Assembly (NCBI GenBank): GCA_032719365.1
Contig: CM064862.1
Span: 5,420,001 to 5,484,000, forward strand
DNA from: Prinsepia uniflora
Taxonomy: Eukaryota > Streptophyta > Magnoliopsida > Rosales > Rosaceae
Reading direction: 5' to 3'
Length of the DNA: 64,000 nt
Of this stretch, positions 22,678 through 33,772 are shown in pieces (within the stretch, counting starts at the first letter, position 1; every line of letters starts with the position of its first letter). The notes under the pieces are model-generated. The model ran no database searches. It saw only the letters and a list, made by a program, of their open reading frames with translations, and had not been told where the DNA came from. A program made the translations under genes and the position numbers.

Positions 22678-23782
22678 GCCACTTACAAGGAGCCACCTCA
22701 CTTTCTAGATTCCTAGAATCTCCTCGAGGCACATGAAATCGATCCACACACACACCAGACGTCCTTTTCATTTTGTTATCCACCTCAGCACAACACTCAC
22801 AAATGTGATGCAATTGGATTGGTGTCAGCTGGCAGCTTACACTTCAACAAAAACCTCATTGTCATATTATCTTTGAATTTGGCTTACTGTTGAAAATCTC
22901 TTATCTATTTCATAACATTCTGACGAATTGAATGTTGATCTTTCACACACACGCATAGAGGCTAGGAAAGTGCGGGCATTTGCATTCCATACTCTGTCTG
23001 CTGGTTGGAATGCCCAGATTGAGTGTTCAAACACTCAGATACAGTCCGTAATGTGGCCATCCACATGCACTTGAACATTTTTTTTGGATATGTATATATA
23101 CATATAAATATCTCTAGCCTCCTAAATACACACCTTCTTATAATTGTTTTCTCGAGGTTCAAATTTAATATAACCCTTGTTTTCTCTCTTCTTTATCTAT
23201 TTTCGTATTATGTGATATCGTCGTAAATACTGCTGATTTACATGCATATGCACGTAAGTATGGTCGTATTACCTGACAGAATGAAATAGTAAAAAAGACA
23301 AATATTTCAGTTGATATCTTTGGTCATTTCATTATTTTAACACCGACAACTAATATCTTTGGTCATTTCATTATTTTTGCACCTATCTTTCCTCATTTCG
23401 TTAGGATTGTTAACATATAAATCTTATGATTTCTAGAGGTTGTGTGAAGTAGGTATTCTAAGGCATCTGTACAGTGAGTTACCTTATGTGCCTGTTAAAT
23501 GTTTAGTGTTTTAATTCCTACTCTGGATTCAACGTGGTATGGTTTGAGTAAATTAATTTTAGAAGGGAAAGATTGAACAAAAACAAACTGAGAAGTGCAA
23601 AAGAAGTAAATGAGCCTGTCTATAATGATGATTTTATACTAGGAATAGAACTGATTGTATGGAATGCCCTTAATAATCCTCAAATTCAACAACGAACTTA
23701 AATTTTATATTAAATTTATATTGAAGTTGAATAAAAATCGCCATAGTCAAACTCTACTCTTAGTAACACATTCATTATATTT
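22678..23782. other. AT-rich stretch without recognisable gene
   Basis: No exon, TE end or structural RNA is recognised. It holds one direct duplication of about 30 bases with the core ATATCTTTGGTCATTTCATT at about 23312-23340 and 23353-23383. Confidence 0.5.
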
Positions 23783-24762
23783 CTTCACTTATGTTAGTTA
23801 CTCTAAACTCTAACGACCAACAAAAAATAGTAAGTTTCTTCCTCTTATTACCTTTCACCCTACAGGTTATTGTCGAGAGTACAAATTGTTGTGGAGGAAT
23901 ATGAGCTAGCTGAAGATATTTTTAACTCAACTTTACTATAAATTCAATATAAATTTTAAGTATTGTTGAACTTCGTACGACTATTAGGCATCCCTACACT
24001 TAGTTCCTAGTTACAAGAAGACCGCAAAAAATGGGAGTACGAAAAGATCATTCCTTAGTCCAAAATCCAAGTAGTTGCGGTATAGTACTTGGGCTTGGGC
24101 CCCTTTTTTCATAATATTTTTTGGTCAAACCCGATCCACCTGGTTACCATATACAAGCCCTGAAAATCTACCATTTCCCAATTGTCTACTGTGTCTCGCT
24201 TTTCGTTCAGACTCAACTCGACGAGGGCTCTACCGCATTCAATCTCTCTCAATTTTTAGGGTTCAAATATATCTCTCTCTCTCTCTCATAGATTTTGTTG
24301 ACTATTTTCGCTAACTTTGTTATATGGTTTTTGTTTGATTGAACTCACTCTCTTGTTTATTATCTCTATGCCAAAAAATGCTGACCATTTATTTGCTATT
24401 TGTTCGATTGGACCAAGTAAGAACGAGACATATATATATATATTATATACATATAGTGTATGACAAGTTTATGTGCTATTTTGAAACTAGAATCTACTTC
24501 AGATACACAATATTTCCCTACCTTTTCGACCAAAAATTCGATCTTTGACATCATAAACTATGAAAGCAAAAATAAATTGTAAACTCGTTAACTCCAAACA
24601 CATAGAACCTCGTATACATACATTCAAATTACATATATGCTTATAAATTCTGTAAATACTTCATTTTTCTCACCTTCAAGCTCTTTGCAGCCAAACCCAG
24701 TCCAATTCAAGAGCTTCCAGCAAAACCCAATTGCTCAAATTCCAAATGCATCTTAATTATTG
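23783..24762 (-). repeat. Inverted repeat arm, left (980 bp)
   Basis: Almost identical, in inverted orientation, to 33773-34764, with a few substitutions and small indels. Read on the minus strand from the right it starts near a short frame MHLEFEQLGFAGSS and runs through AT-rich sequence containing TATA stretches and CT-rich tracts, typical of plant gene 5' regions. The homology stops exactly at 24762, while the sequence continues leftward into different flanks, so the segment moved or was duplicated as a unit. Function unknown. Confidence 0.75.
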
Positions 24763-25260
24763 AATGCCTGCAACTCAAACTCGTGGCTTGTCAGCAGGCT
24801 ATTGGCACAGCAAGAAACCAAGAAGAAGAAATATTTGATTTTTATTTTTTTATTTTTATCTTCGAGGATGAATATGGTTGAGGGAATCTTGTCAAAGGAA
24901 CAAGAAGGGAATTAATGATCGATGAGATGCTGGTTGAAGAAAAAACATAAGCTGGGGTTGGTTTATAAATTAGGACTGCAAGACATGGGAAAAACAAAAA
25001 GAGAGAATGAGGGGGAATTGGAACAATGGGCAACGAGGCAAGCGCTGAGAGAAACTGGGTGACAAATGAAAGCTGACAAATAAGAGCGCGAGAGGGGAAG
25101 AAGAAAGCATAGGAGATTTATATATAAGTTTTGGAGAGACATAAACAATGGAGGATTTGATTGTTTCAACTCTCGGCTATATGTGTCTCTTTGTAGGCTT
25201 ACTGGTGTTTTCAAACTGTTTCAACCGCCGCCTCCTGTTAATTAGTCACTTTATCATTGT
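24763..25260 (-). promoter_or_regulatory. Plant promoter / 5' UTR-like segment
   Basis: On the minus strand a TATA-box-like CTTATATATAAAT (25116-25128) is followed by a long pyrimidine-rich leader (CTTTCTTCTTCCCCTCTCGC and similar) and then by an acceptor-like TTGCAG before the arm at 24762. This looks like a gene 5' region with a leader intron. No conserved coding exon follows, so it is probably a captured or orphan promoter. Confidence 0.35.
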
Positions 25261-25585
25261 CTAAGTTTTAGCATATATATTATATATGTTATGCCCACTA
25301 GCTCAACTTCTATCTATGTCCTCCTAAATTAAACTATAGTTTGTTGTTCACTTATCCATGGAAGGTTAGGTTCAAATCGTCCTATTCCATGACCTTTTGC
25401 ACAATCTGTTTCATATAAACTTACACTAAATAAAGTTAAGTAAAATAGTATTTAAGACCACAGAGTTAATAATTTTAGTGTAATAACTTCATGGGACACC
25501 ACATTGCCTCTGTGAAGTAAGGCAAGAAAGCAAGTTAAACATGAGTACTAGATGCAGGAGTATCCACACAGCTTTTAAAGCTTAC
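25261..25585. other. AT-rich stretch, nothing recognised
   Basis: Contains a near-palindrome GCATATATAT...GTTATGC at about 25271-25294. No exon or repeat end can be supported. Confidence 0.4.
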
Positions 25586-25674
25586 CCACTGACATCTTCA
25601 AGGATATCCAGATCAAAAGCATTAAGTTCAAATGTATCCAGGAGGTTAACAGAGTGATACAAAAATATCCGGAT
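25586..25674 (-). pseudogene. Possible captured exon, unidentified protein
   Basis: On the minus strand an 89-nt segment is bounded by an acceptor-like GAAG and a strong donor (AGTGG|GTAAGC). One frame is open and acidic, ending LLDTFELNAFDLDILEDVSG. I do not recognise the family. It lies on the same strand as, and downstream of, the two gene fragments at 26114-26545, so it fits a row of captured exons. The other open frame is hydrophobic and less exon-like. Low certainty. Confidence 0.3.
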
Positions 25675-26113
25675 CTTCAAAACTCAACCACAATATCAAA
25701 AGAGAATCAAAAGCAAATCAAGATTTGACCTCCTGATTCAGATTCCTTTCTATCTCAAAAAATGAATGAAAAAAGTACTTAAAAACCAGACAACAAAGGA
25801 GATAAATTGAAATAACGGGAACTAGTCTTGCAGGAAAAAAAGGCTATTATTCTCTCAGACAGATATAGTCTAGACTCAAATTTCCCCATCAGGCTTCAAC
25901 AAATTCTTAATCAGTACATTATTTCATACTTCCCCATAATAGAAAAATGATTCACATAAGTTTCAGCTCCTAAAGACCATTCCTTCATTAGACAATGATC
26001 CTTAACCGTTATCAAAATCCAATAAGAAGCTAATGCAAATGCAGTACAAATAAGTAACAAAGCAGTTCAGCGGAGAAACATAAGAGAAACTATCTAGGGA
26101 ATATATAAATGAC

Positions 26114-26187
26114 CTTGATGTAAACATTCTTTGCAACTTTTTCTTCCTCACTGAGAATTTTTCCACTTGATATCATGCGAGCTGCAA
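26114..26187 (-). pseudogene. IF1-like ATPase inhibitor exon fragment
   Basis: A 74-nt minus-strand exon between TGTGCAG and a GTCATT donor translates to AARMISSG followed by KILSEEEKVAKNVYIK. From memory this matches the short mitochondrial IF1-like proteins of plants, which have a conserved LSEEE(R/K)AAENVYIxKME core and bind F1-ATPase. Only one exon is present and it is followed by unrelated sequence. It is about 100 bp downstream of the sulfate-transporter exons, same strand, which suggests capture by a transposon rather than a resident gene. Confidence 0.45.
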
Positions 26188-26290
26188 CTGCACAACAAAG
26201 CTTGGAGGTAAGCTAACTTGGACACATTCATATCACATACAATGTTTATGCCAATGTCATTGGTTTTTTTGACTTAGAATTCATATTTAC

Positions 26291-26545
26291 CTGGATGTCT
26301 CTCTTTTGGAGACTCCTATGCAACTCTTCTAGGGCATGAATGCCACTGGTGTCAATGTCGGTCACAGCTGAAACAAACACAACACGCCATTAGAAGTGAT
26401 CTAGATGAATCAGCCAATGAGCCATTTGGTTTTCGTTAAGGTCAGAAAAGACTGCTTACGTGACATTTCAACTATCAAAAACTGAATGCTTGGTTGGCTG
26501 GCCTCTCTTAACTGTTATTCTTTGTCCTCTAAATATCTCAATATC
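26291..26545 (-). pseudogene. Sulfate transporter STAS-domain exons (captured, broken)
   Basis: Two minus-strand exons, 26545-26460 and 26367-26291, joined by a GT-AG intron in correct phase. They read LRYLEDKE, a stop codon, QLREASQPSIQFLIVEMS, then PVTDIDTSGIHALEELHRSL and QKRDIQ. This is the STAS domain of plant SULTR proton/sulfate cotransporters; the DIDTSG nucleotide-contact motif is intact. The upstream exon has one in-frame TAA where the family usually has Glu or Gln. Membrane segments and the rest of STAS are missing. It is a fragment of a gene normally over 600 residues long, probably carried by the Helitron-like element ending at 27161. Confidence 0.8.
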
Positions 26546-26920
26546 CTGCAAGAATTAGAACTTAAGCACCAAAAAACCTACTAGCTACCAGTATATGACT
26601 AAGCAGGTTGTACAAGAACTAGCATATCACATACACAACATACTGCAAGTTCAAACCTCACGCTTAGTTTGGAAGAAACTTTTTTAATCTTTGATCTTTC
26701 AACATGAGAATTACCACAAAGAACTAAATGAGCAAAATATAACAATACCTCTCCTTAATGTATTTCGAGTTGGAGAAGTAGATTCTAGAATCAAATCTCA
26801 CAAAGAACCACATGCAATTACAACTATAATATGACTACAAGGCCTCAAAATGGATCCAAGTCCTGATACACCAAAGAAAAAGAATCTAGCATAGCAGAAT
26901 AGAACAATTTGGGTTGGCTA

Positions 26921-27161
26921 AGTGGGAGTTCTTTTTTTTTTTTAATTTTTTTTTCTAAAGAATTTCCCTTAATTTGGGTTGATAATTATCTGATTTATTA
27001 TTGATTTTTTTTATGGAAGTGACAATTAAATAATATAAACTTACTACCTTAACCTCATTGCATTTAATTTTTAACTGTTAAATTTTTTTGCTAAGTAAGG
27101 ATATAATTGTCCAAAAAGTTGGTGAAGCCTATTAACATGTTTGGCTTTATAATAATAGAGA
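26921..27161 (-). mobile_element. Helitron-like 5' end, left copy
   Basis: On the minus strand, starting at 27161 after an A, the sequence TCTCTATTATTATAAAGCC begins a stretch of about 240 bp shared in inverse orientation with 29774-30018. Insertion between A and T and a TC start are Helitron features. Going further on the minus strand one meets the captured exons at 26545-25586. The 3' terminus (hairpin plus CTRR) was not located. Confidence 0.5.
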
Positions 27162-27211
27162 TGATAGTTTTTTTTTTTTGAAATTGTTATTTTTATACTA
27201 TTATAGATGAG

Positions 27212-27299
27212 GGCGGTGAATTCCACTTTACTCTTCCTTTGTTCGACATCAAGAGCTTAATAGAGAGTGAGGACGGTGAATTCCACTTTACTCTTCCTT
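27212..27299. repeat. Short direct duplication
   Basis: GGTGAATTCCACTTTACTC occurs at about 27214 and again 57 bp downstream, within about 30 near-identical bases. It lies beside a segment (27162-27210) whose inverse copy is at 30562-30609. Confidence 0.6.
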
Positions 27300-28533
27300 C
27301 TGGTACCACACGTCACCCTTTAAGTAATCCACATGCCGACTCATTTGAAATAGGCTTAATAAAAGTACTAATACCATTTTAGGCATTTAAATTTTCCATA
27401 CGATCTCTGTTTTCTACGTACTGTCTCTACACATACTCATGAGTTTGAAAATGCCTCAATTTCTAGGACGAGTCGTTATAGCAGATCTGAGAAAAACTTG
27501 ACTTCCAGTAATCCAGTTACTTGTAAAAGTGAATAAAGGACATAAAATCAGAAATCTAACTGTTTAATCAAAACCAATGAGAGATATTACACCAAACTCC
27601 TTCAACAAAATGTAGAATAAGATAGCAAAATAATATGATAGTGAACTCAAATCTAAGAATGAGAAGATTATCTCCTCCCCTCCTCTCACCCTCACCATAT
27701 TTGCTTGTTCTTTGAGATTATGAGGAGAAAAAATGGATACAGTTGTGTAAAGGAGAGAGAAGTTTATCTCCTCTCGTCATCTCGTGCTCTCGTCCTCCCC
27801 CTATTTGCTTCTTCGGGATTAGAAGGAAAAAAAAATGGAAGTTAGAGTTTTTATAGTTATATATAAAAAATTCTTAAATATACGCTGATTTCAAAATTTC
27901 CAATATTTCCAATTAATTTAATTATCCAAAAACATTACAAATAATAAAGAACGAACACATGCTCAACTCTACGCCCCATGAGTCTTCCCAACAACTAGTG
28001 TCACGAACAGGAGCTCACACTTACGTGCCTGGCAACAAAACTTGGCTTTGCAGGCAATAGTTTCATTCATTGTGGGTTATGTGAGTAGACAATTATAATA
28101 CCAATTTTTGTTTGAAAATATTTAAGATACATTGGGTTAGAAAACCACGAATACCATGAGTAATTTTTTTTCCTGAACATTAGTAAATTAAGATATACTT
28201 CTGAACTACAATTTCCGTATCAGTGCATTATGCATGAAAATAGTCGCACCATTTCTCCTCACGAATTGGAGAACAGTAAACAATAAATATTCCGAAGCGG
28301 CACAGAACTATGTTGATGAGGCTACTTATTTAATGAAGCATAGACCACACAAATTAAGTTGAGAAGAGAAGAGTATTGTGAGACACCATAAAATCAAAGT
28401 AATAATAGGTTTAAAACATAATTAAAAACCAAATATGAGATTAATCCAACGCATATTAATTTTAAGCTTTAGATTGATAACCAACACCCTGAGCAAACCA
28501 AGCCAAGCCAAGCCATGCCCATATCATCGACCT
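27300..28533. other. AT-rich intergenic stretch
   Basis: No exon is recognised. Near 27462-27480 the plus strand has GGACGAGTCGTTATA, which resembles the complement of the TGTAACGACCCGTCC LTR start and may be a small retroelement remnant. Poly-A/T runs are common. Confidence 0.35.
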
Positions 28534-29680
28534 TCAATCTTGAACCGAACTTTTGGAATTTGAAGTTGAACCATTTGTTCTCATCGATTCATCAACGTAA
28601 GATGAACCATTCGTTGTCTTTGATTCATCAAAGGATAATTCTATACCGCACATATTAGAAATTGTAAATTTGAGAGTGTCAGCTATTGGATCGTCCGGCC
28701 CGTCCTCAAATAATGACTTCCAACCAGGAAACAAAAAACATATAGCTAGTGAGAAGTGAGATTCATTCAAAACAAATCATCTATATATATAATCATTTTC
28801 ATTTTTCATAATATGGAGCATTTTTCATAATATGCAGCAGCACGCGGGGTGATAATATATTTAACACATCACGTAATTAATGAGCGGAGATGACCCCTCA
28901 AAGCTAGCAACTAACTATCCTATGCATGCATTTTTTAGCGCAATTCTAACTTACGCTGGGTAACAAACTGAAAGCTCGATATTTTAATACAAGCTCCGCA
29001 ATAAATCAATATATATTTATACCTCTAGGGTGATCTGAAGCCATTCCTCACATGTTCGACCAATATCAGCTGCATCAGATGGAGCACTTCGAAACCTATG
29101 TGCTTTCGATGTATGAACAACCGTATGACCTCCTTTTGGATATCTCACATGAATCTCATCAGGGGAACCAGGACCTAATCAATATATGTTCAATAAAACA
29201 TTAGGTATAATGAATTAATTATTTATATCAAGAAACCTGGTCGTTTATAAATTAGCTACTTACTCCTGTAAAAGCCAAGCCTACGGGACATAATAGCACG
29301 AAATTCTGCAAATCCGCCTGCAATTTAACAATAAACAGTAATCCAAATAAATATTTGGTACCTTGAAAGCCAATCTAAACTAAGGTTTTAGGGATTTTAC
29401 TGCCAAATTCAAATTCACTACATATAATAATGTAAATAAGGAATATTAAATCCTTAATTAATCCAAGATAAAGTAAACGCGCAAGGCGCAAAATTAGAAA
29501 AGGGATGATCCAAGTCAGTCTAAAATAATAACAACAATTAGGGATTTTAAGGTTAATAAGAGAATGGAAGATAGAAAAAATAGGTTAAATAGTAATAAAG
29601 TTCTCACCTCTGGAAGGTCCGTGATTCAAACCACCACCAGAACCTCCTCCCCCATTCGATCTCGAACTGGCACGAGGCAT
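28534..29680 (-). CDS. Four-exon gene, 153-aa protein of unknown family
   Basis: Exons on the minus strand: 29680-29608, 29317-29264, 29174-29023, 28716-28534. All introns have GT...AG ends (the second donor is GTAAGT), and the phases join to an uninterrupted 153-residue frame with stop at 28534. The protein starts MPRASSRSN, then a Gly-rich run, GGFAEFRAIMSRRLGFYRS, HVRYPKGGHTVVHTSKAHRF, CEEWLQITLE, and an acidic Ser/Thr/Asn-rich tail. It has no signal peptide or membrane segment. I do not recognise a family. The intact splice phases argue for a real or very recent gene. A Helitron-like end inserted 94 bp upstream of the ATG (29774) may have removed its promoter, and a partial copy of exon 1 is at 34764-34804. 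It could also be a captured gene. The last acceptor (GGAAG) is weaker than the others. Confidence 0.6.
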
Positions 29681-29773
29681 TTTTGTGATGGAATACGAAA
29701 GACGCCGCCGTTACTGCAATAACGGCCACAGGTGTTTAAGAGTTTAGGGAAACTGATGAGGGCTCCTTATTTA

Positions 29774-30018
29774 TCTCTATTATTATAAAGCCAAGCAGGT
29801 TAATAGGTTTCACCAACTTTTTGGACAATTATATCCTTACTTAGCCAAAAAATTTAACAGTTAAAAATTAAATACAATGAGGTTATGGTAGTAAGTTTAT
29901 ATTATTTAATTGCCACTTCCATAAAAAAAAATCAATAATAAATCAGATAATTATCAACCCAAATTAAGGGAAATTCTTTAGAAAAGAAATTTTTTTTAAA
30001 AAAAACTCCCACTTAGCC
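29774..30018 (+). mobile_element. Helitron-like 5' end, right copy
   Basis: TCTCTATTATTATAAAGCC follows an A at 29773 and interrupts a sequence that is continuous at 34898. The 245 bp are the inverse of 26921-27161. A possible 3' end of a plus-strand Helitron is the GC-rich hairpin region ending CTAG at 32982, followed by T. That would give a 3.2-kb element holding the exon at 31230. This pairing of ends is inference. Confidence 0.45.
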
Positions 30019-31229
30019 TACACGTCTACCTCCCATAACTTCTACTTATATAAAAAAATGCTTAACAAAAAATCTGAACTAACAAAAGGAATTACAAGAA
30101 TAATTAAAATCTTAAAATAAAAGGACTTACAAAAAACAACCCACAAACAACTGCTTCATTCCTCCATCATCTCTATCCTCATTATCGTCATTACCCACGA
30201 ATAAACCACCCACGAACAAATTAACCATCCACGACTCTCGATCGTGCAGCATTGAGTAACTATGTGGGCGATCATACATATGGGTTAGTTTCATTTTTCT
30301 ATTTATCTTCTTAAATACTCTGCAATTTCTGGGTTATAGAGATTACAGAGGTAATAATATCTCTCACGCCTTCAAGAGCTTCAAAGGTAAAGTTTGCTTC
30401 CAGCTTTAGCTTTTAATTTGTCTTCCCAATTGAATTCAGTCAAAATCCTATTCAAATTTTTTTTTAGGCAATTGAATCCAGATGTTTACCATTTCTGATT
30501 TTCTTTTTTTTTTCTTGAAGCACAAAGGGAATTATTTTCGAAGTGGCATGACATTAAAAATATGTCATCTATAATAGTATAAAAATAACAATTTCAAAAA
30601 AAAAAATTATCATATATTATAATTATAAGTGACAAAGGAATAGTACACACACACCCCTTTTTACTTTTTTAAAAAATGTCGCCTATTATGAAAATCGCAT
30701 GTTTGAGAATAAAGATTTTTCTTGGCAAAACATGAAAACACGCTCAATACTGTAGATACCGTAAAAAAACAAAAACTCAATCCAACTTGAAACCAGCAAC
30801 TAAATTTCACTCTCTATCGAGAATGAGAATGGGTCAAAGGGGATGAGAGAGCTCTGCTAGGGTTTGAGTTTCAAAGGTTTTAGCACGCAGGGAGAGATTT
30901 GGGGATATGATCGATTCTTTTGCTTTCACTAACACTGTACATCTTCTTCAACTCTAGCTTCTGAATTTCTTCTCTCAAGTCAAGTTGTGAGATGTCTAGT
31001 ACTACTCTCCTCTCTTTCTTCACACACCTCGTTTTCCTCTTCTCCCCAAATCTCGTCACCACAACTTGCTCTCCCCAATCCCCTTCTCCTTTAAATCCTT
31101 GAAAACCCACAATTCCCTCCTCCAATTCCAATTTCAATTCCAATACCCGGAGAGAAGAAACCATCAACCCAAAATCTCAGCCCCGCTATTTTGTGTCCTC
31201 CATGAACATGACGCCATTTATGGACAAGC
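30019..31229. other. AT-rich stretch, leader-like near its end
   Basis: 30562-30609 is the inverse of 27162-27210 (ATCTATAATAGTATAAAAAT and flanks). From about 30790 the plus strand is pyrimidine-rich and could be a 5' leader for the frame at 31230. Nothing else is recognised. Confidence 0.35.
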
Positions 31230-31574
31230 ATGGATCTAGCACAGGGATCATTGCCGCAACAGGCCAACGACTTCATCGATCAGATGAAGATGAACAACAC
31301 CAACAACAGCTGCAACAACAACAATCCCAAAGAGGAAGAAGAGAATCAGCCCAGCCATGGTAATGGAATTTCCAATAAGGAGTGTCAGGAGATGTTGTCC
31401 AGCTACGATTTCCAGCCCATTCGTCCCATCTTCGGTGCTTCTTCGCCGTCGCCGAATCTTGATGCCACAGACAATCCTAGGGGCGGTGGACCCGTTCGGG
31501 CTTCTAATTCCGACGAGTCCAAGTCAAACACTATCTCTCATACGAGTGTAAAATTCCTTCCTTTAATTGCCTAA
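31230..31574 (+). CDS. Possible first exon, Asn/Ser-rich protein fragment
   Basis: An open frame starts MDLAQGSLPQQANDFIDQMK, runs through an Asn-rich stretch, EEEENQPSHGNG, ECQEMLSSYDFQPIRPIFG and a Pro/Ser-rich part, and closes with a stop at 31574. A donor-like GTGTAA at about 31550 suggests the true exon ends there. The composition (low-complexity Asn, then a conserved-looking SYDFQPIRPIFG) is typical of the N-terminal exon of a plant nuclear regulator, but I do not recognise the family. No second exon is found downstream before the foldback element, so it is probably a captured fragment. Confidence 0.4.
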   Translation: MDLAQGSLPQQANDFIDQMKMNNTNNSCNNNNPKEEEENQPSHGNGISNKECQEMLSSYDFQPIRPIFGASSPSPNLDATDNPRGGGPVRASNSDESKSNTISHTSVKFLPLIA

Positions 31575-32547
31575 TTTCATTTTTTCAATAACACCCAAAT
31601 TGTTCTATTCTGTTATTATTATTGTTAAATTAACTCTAAAGCTAAATTGTTCAATAACACCCATAAAGCTAACGCAGCTCAAAGACAATATCGCTTCCAG
31701 ATTCTTAAATTAACTCTTAAGAGAACCCAATTCTAAAAGAGTGATAAAAATCAAATCTTTGATAATCAATAAGCTCCTAATTGCCAAAAGGTTTCGTTTT
31801 TCATTTAACATTAACCAGAAGACGAAGAAGAAGAAGAGGAAACGACGACGTACCGTGTTGGTGAGTTTTAATCCCAAACGCTAATCAGTCTTCCGAATGC
31901 AGGCGCGGATTGGGGACCTTCAAACCAAATCAAAGAAATAAGCAGGAGTTATGGCTGGTAAGGTGGATGGAAAGATGCTAAATGCTCTGTTTGGCAGCCG
32001 AGAAAAAAGAGGAAACCAAGAAAGTACCCAACATTTTTCGGCATTCACTTGAAAATTCAAACAAACGACGAGAAAAAACTTGGTTCTGACGGAAAACTAG
32101 TTTTTATTTTCTCGACGGCCAAACAGGTGATAAATGTAGACGCTTTAAGAGAAAGATATTGACAATAACAGCAACAAATGATTGTAAAATTATTCACCTT
32201 AATCTGCAAGCAACGAGCTGCGCAGAAAATCGAAAATGATACACACAAAAAATTGGCGGAGAATCGCGAATCAAGGGCAAAACTCAAAAGGGCATAAAAT
32301 CGGAAGCAATGAAAAGGCAACGAGCGAGCGAGAGCGAAAGCGAAGCGAAAAGAAAGAGAGAAAAGAAAGAAAGCCCCTCAAGTTTAGGGTTTCGGCATTT
32401 ATAGAGTTTCGGGTATCCACGAGAAACGTGCTCCACAATCCAACCCGGCAAAAGCCCATAACAGAGCCTAATCGCCACCGCAGCTCATCGCGTTTTAGCC
32501 ACGCGTTGATGGCCGGGCGAGTGGATTTTGGTAGCGGTTTTAATAAA
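31575..32547. other. Leader-like sequence without identified exon
   Basis: Contains purine/pyrimidine-biased segments (GAAGACGAAGAAGAAG near 31818) and a repeated phrase about 'CTGTTTGGC' / 'GGCCAAACAGG' at about 31987 and 32115. These look like parts of gene 5' regions on the minus strand. No coding frame is supported. Confidence 0.35.
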
Positions 32548-32983
32548 ACTAGCCTCACTGCGGGCGGCTCCGCGCCCGTGCGAGGCTCTTCAGCACGCTC
32601 CGCGCGCTATTTTTCGTTATCCGAAATTACGTTCTTTCCTATTTACAATTCTCAAATATAAAAATGACTAAATCATATAATAAAATTGGATCATGTACAA
32701 ACTAAATTTACATAACAAATATGCCTAACTATGGAGATTTTGAATTTTTCTTTACCTAAAAAAAATGCGTACATCAAAAATAAAAATTCAAAATCTCTCT
32801 AGCTAGGCATATTTGTTATGTAAATTTAGTTTGTACATGATCCAATTTTATTATATGATTTAGTCATTTTTATACTTGAGAATTGTAAATAGGAAAGAAC
32901 ATAATCTCAGGTTACGAAAAATAGCGCGCGGAGCGCGCTGAAGAGCTTCGCGCGGGCGCAGAGCCGCCCGCAGTGAGGCTAGT
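32548..32983. mobile_element. 436-bp foldback element (MITE-like)
   Basis: Two arms of about 200 bp are near-perfect inverse copies around a short centre near 32765. The outer ends read ACTAGCCTCACTGCGGGCGG and its inverse GCAGTGAGGCTAGT. TA is present at 32550-32551 and 32980-32981 and could be a mariner-type target duplication. The arm tips are GC-rich, with GCGCGC hairpins, while the centre is AT-rich. Alternatively each arm is a Helitron 3' end (hairpin plus CTAG before T). No transposase frame fits inside. Confidence 0.75.
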
Positions 32984-33599
32984 ATTTGCAGATTCGGAAG
33001 GTCATGAACACCACATGAACCAAAGAAATTGCAAAGCAAAAAGGTATTAAGCCAATCTGCCTCCTTGTTCTTTTTAATAACTTTGCAGCTTACCTACAAA
33101 CCCAAACCCATCCACTTCCAAAATTCATCAAAACCAACCAATTAACCTCTAAAGCGGAAAAAAAAAATCATCAAATTCCACAGAAGAAATTTAAAGTTTT
33201 AAAAAACAAATATTGATTGGGAAGAGCAAAACAAACGCAACATTATAACCCCAGATGCACACTCACATGCGATGATGAAATCAAATCCGTTGCCGCATGG
33301 AGATATAACTTTGCAATCACGTAATGTAACGATACAAAATTACAAATTTATGTCAATTCCATGATGATCCATTAGGACGGAATGCCACCAAGCACATGTT
33401 GGAAGTCAAAATTCAAACTTTATCATTGTCCAGTGACTAAATTATAAAATCACACGGATTAAGCAAAAAGTAATTAACAAAATAAAAGGGTAAACCTAAC
33501 AAATGAACAGATCTTAATTCCAAATGCAAAAAAAATTATAATCATATATGTTAAATCAAAGATTGAACTCGTCGCGAAAAGTCCTCAAAATTATAATCA
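32984..33599. other. AT-rich stretch, nothing recognised
   Basis: No exon, repeat end or structured element could be supported here. Confidence 0.4.
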
Positions 33600-33771
33600 T
33601 AAGAGTTTAGGGAAACTGATGAGGGCTCTTTATTTATGTATATAAAGTCAATTCTTTAAAATGGTCAAATATTTTATAATCACTAAAATATCCTTCTTTA
33701 ATAAACTCTTCAAATAAAAAGTTGATTTAAAAAATGAGGGTATTATGGTAAAAAAAAATTAAAACCTTTTA
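33600..33771. repeat. Direct repeat DR1 (about 172 bp)
   Basis: Copy of 34861-35030, from TAAGAGTTTAGGGAAACTGA to TTAAAACCTTTT. The two copies flank the right inverted-repeat arm. The first part equals the upstream region of the gene at 28534-29680. Confidence 0.8.
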
Positions 33772-33772
33772 A

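Noticed and set aside
22322..22708. His/Thr-rich open frame of 128 codons
   Set aside because: It is the translation of the AC microsatellite and has no conserved sequence.
24075..24314. Conserved small protein encoded in both inverted arms (also 34237-34506)
   Set aside because: Frames exist because the 1-kb arms are duplicates. They start at different codons and the sequence looks like a promoter and leader.
31230..31574. Complete single-exon gene
   Set aside because: The end after 31550 looks like intron read-through and no further exon is found, so only a first-exon fragment is supported.
32236..32661. Arg/Lys-rich 141-codon frame
   Set aside because: It runs across the foldback boundary and purine-rich leader-like DNA, with no motif.
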